A DNA stretch of 64,000 bases from positions 1-64,000 of the forward strand of contig NZ_VRUU01000014.1 in assembly GCF_008039875.1 (NCBI RefSeq), in the 5' to 3' direction. How positions within the stretch are numbered: the stretch's first letter is position 1; each line of letters begins with the position of its first letter. Positions 63,417-64,000 of the stretch are shown piece by piece. This DNA comes from Methylobacterium sp. WL119 (GTDB lineage: Bacteria; Pseudomonadota; Alphaproteobacteria; Rhizobiales; Beijerinckiaceae). The position numbers and the translations under genes are program-made. The notes beneath the pieces are model-generated. The model was not told the DNA's origin, ran no database searches, and saw only the letters and a list, made by a program, of their open reading frames with translations.

Positions 63417-64000
63417 ATGTCCGACAAGCTCAGGCTCTTCACCTCCCCCTCGGCCTTCCCGAACCCGCAGCGCCTGCGGATCTTCATGCACGAGAAGGGC
63501 ATCGCCGACCGCTTCGACGAGACGGTCTACGACATGTCGCCCGTCGGCGAGCAACGGGGATGGAAGCACCTGAAGATGAACGCCTGGGGCGAGACGCCGA
63601 CCCTCGCGCTCGCGGACGGGTCCTTTCTCAGCGAGACCTCCGCCATCGCCCGCTACCTCGACGAGGCGTTCGAAGGCCGCAAGATCATGGGCGAAACGGC
63701 GCTCGAGCGCGGCCTCGACCAGATGTGGGACAGCCGGGTGTGGGTGCACATCCTCTACCCCATCGTCACCGCGTTCCACGTCCTGCACCAGGGCCTGGGC
63801 CCGAAGCTCGAGCTGACCAGCAACCCGGCCTGGGGCGAGCATTCGCGCAAGGTGGCGCTGGCGCATGCCGGCCTGGTCGACCGGCATCTCGCCGACGGCC
63901 GCGCGTGGCTCCTGGGTGGCGATCAGCCGACCTTCTCGGACATCACGCTGGCGACGGCGATCGCGTTCTCCAAGTTTCCGGTCAACGCGACGCCCCTCGA
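63417..64000 (+). CDS. Glutathione S-transferase, N-terminal part (3' end outside window)
   Basis: About 194 residues are visible before the right edge. The thioredoxin-like domain has KLRLFTSPSAFPNPQRLRIFMHEKG (the N-terminal strand and catalytic Ser/Tyr region), NAWGETPTLALADGSFLSETSAIARYLDEAF (the cis-Pro and the Glu-Ser glutathione site). The helical domain follows, with LGGDQPTFSDITLATAI as the N-capping box. It should conjugate glutathione to an electrophile sensed by the divergent TetR. ATG 63417 starts the natural strand; ATG 63399 is in frame and also possible. Confidence 0.88.
   Translation, partial: MSDKLRLFTSPSAFPNPQRLRIFMHEKGIADRFDETVYDMSPVGEQRGWKHLKMNAWGETPTLALADGSFLSETSAIARYLDEAFEGRKIMGETALERGLDQMWDSRVWVHILYPIVTAFHVLHQGLGPKLELTSNPAWGEHSRKVALAHAGLVDRHLADGRAWLLGGDQPTFSDITLATAIAFSKFPVNATPL

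Overview
The window is very GC-rich and gene-dense. Its content fits an alphaproteobacterium of the Hyphomicrobiales, most likely Methylobacteriaceae (Methylobacterium or a close relative). The pointers are a DUF2842 membrane protein, a DUF6894-type small protein, an alphaproteobacterial heme A synthase, a SUV3-like helicase, a NepR-like small protein and many short GC-rich palindromes. This placement is inference from gene families; no rRNA or tRNA gene was found.

Region by region. (1) 1-3.3 kb: the end of a polysaccharide cluster, with the tail of a Wzc-like chain-length protein whose nucleotide loop is degenerate, a BcsL/CelD-type acyltransferase and a NodB-type deacetylase. (2) 3.3-22 kb: mostly housekeeping genes: DUF2842, heme A synthase (ctaA), a hemolysin-III protein, several small secreted proteins, a class A penicillin-binding protein, a BrnT/BrnA toxin-antitoxin pair, a trehalose-synthase-like GH13 enzyme, a TonB-dependent receptor, a GloC-type hydrolase, an aldo/keto reductase and gyrB. 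(3) 22.1-27.5 kb: a compact minus-strand stressosome operon: rsbR, rsbS, rsbT, an RsbT-like/SpoIIE-type phosphatase fusion, and a hybrid histidine kinase that starts with another RsbT-like domain. A 41-codon GAF-start-like ORF is coupled to its end, and a NepR-like ORF lies just upstream of the operon. (4) 27.7-38.5 kb: a propionate/acetate-type CoA-transferase, rsgA, a PiT phosphate transporter, an MFS transporter, the SUV3-like helicase and small proteins.

(5) 38.5-48.7 kb: a D-glucarate/galactarate catabolic island. It has two GudP-like permeases, a LysR regulator, glucarate dehydratase (gudD), the aldolase (garL), tartronate-semialdehyde reductase (garR) and galactarate dehydratase (garD). 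Together they would import aldaric acids and convert them to pyruvate plus D-glycerate. Three copies of the same LysR-type operator and promoter (9-bp arms, 7-bp spacer, then a -35-like TTGGAC/A exactly 15 bp downstream) stand before the two permease genes and gudD. A SMP-30/gluconolactonase gene at the end of the island is cut off after about 70 codons.

(6) 48.7-61.4 kb: an exopolysaccharide cluster in two divergent arms. The minus-strand arm has a clan GH-A-like glycosidase, a Wzx-type flippase and two paralogous glycosyltransferases joined by a 15-bp tandem repeat. The plus-strand arm has two glycosyltransferases, a complete Wzc-type co-polymerase/tyrosine kinase, a third glycosyltransferase and a membrane O-acyltransferase. 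(7) 61.5-64 kb: a Rieske oxygenase, then a TetR regulator divergent from a glutathione S-transferase gene that runs off the end. Two near-identical 18-bp operators lie between the last two.
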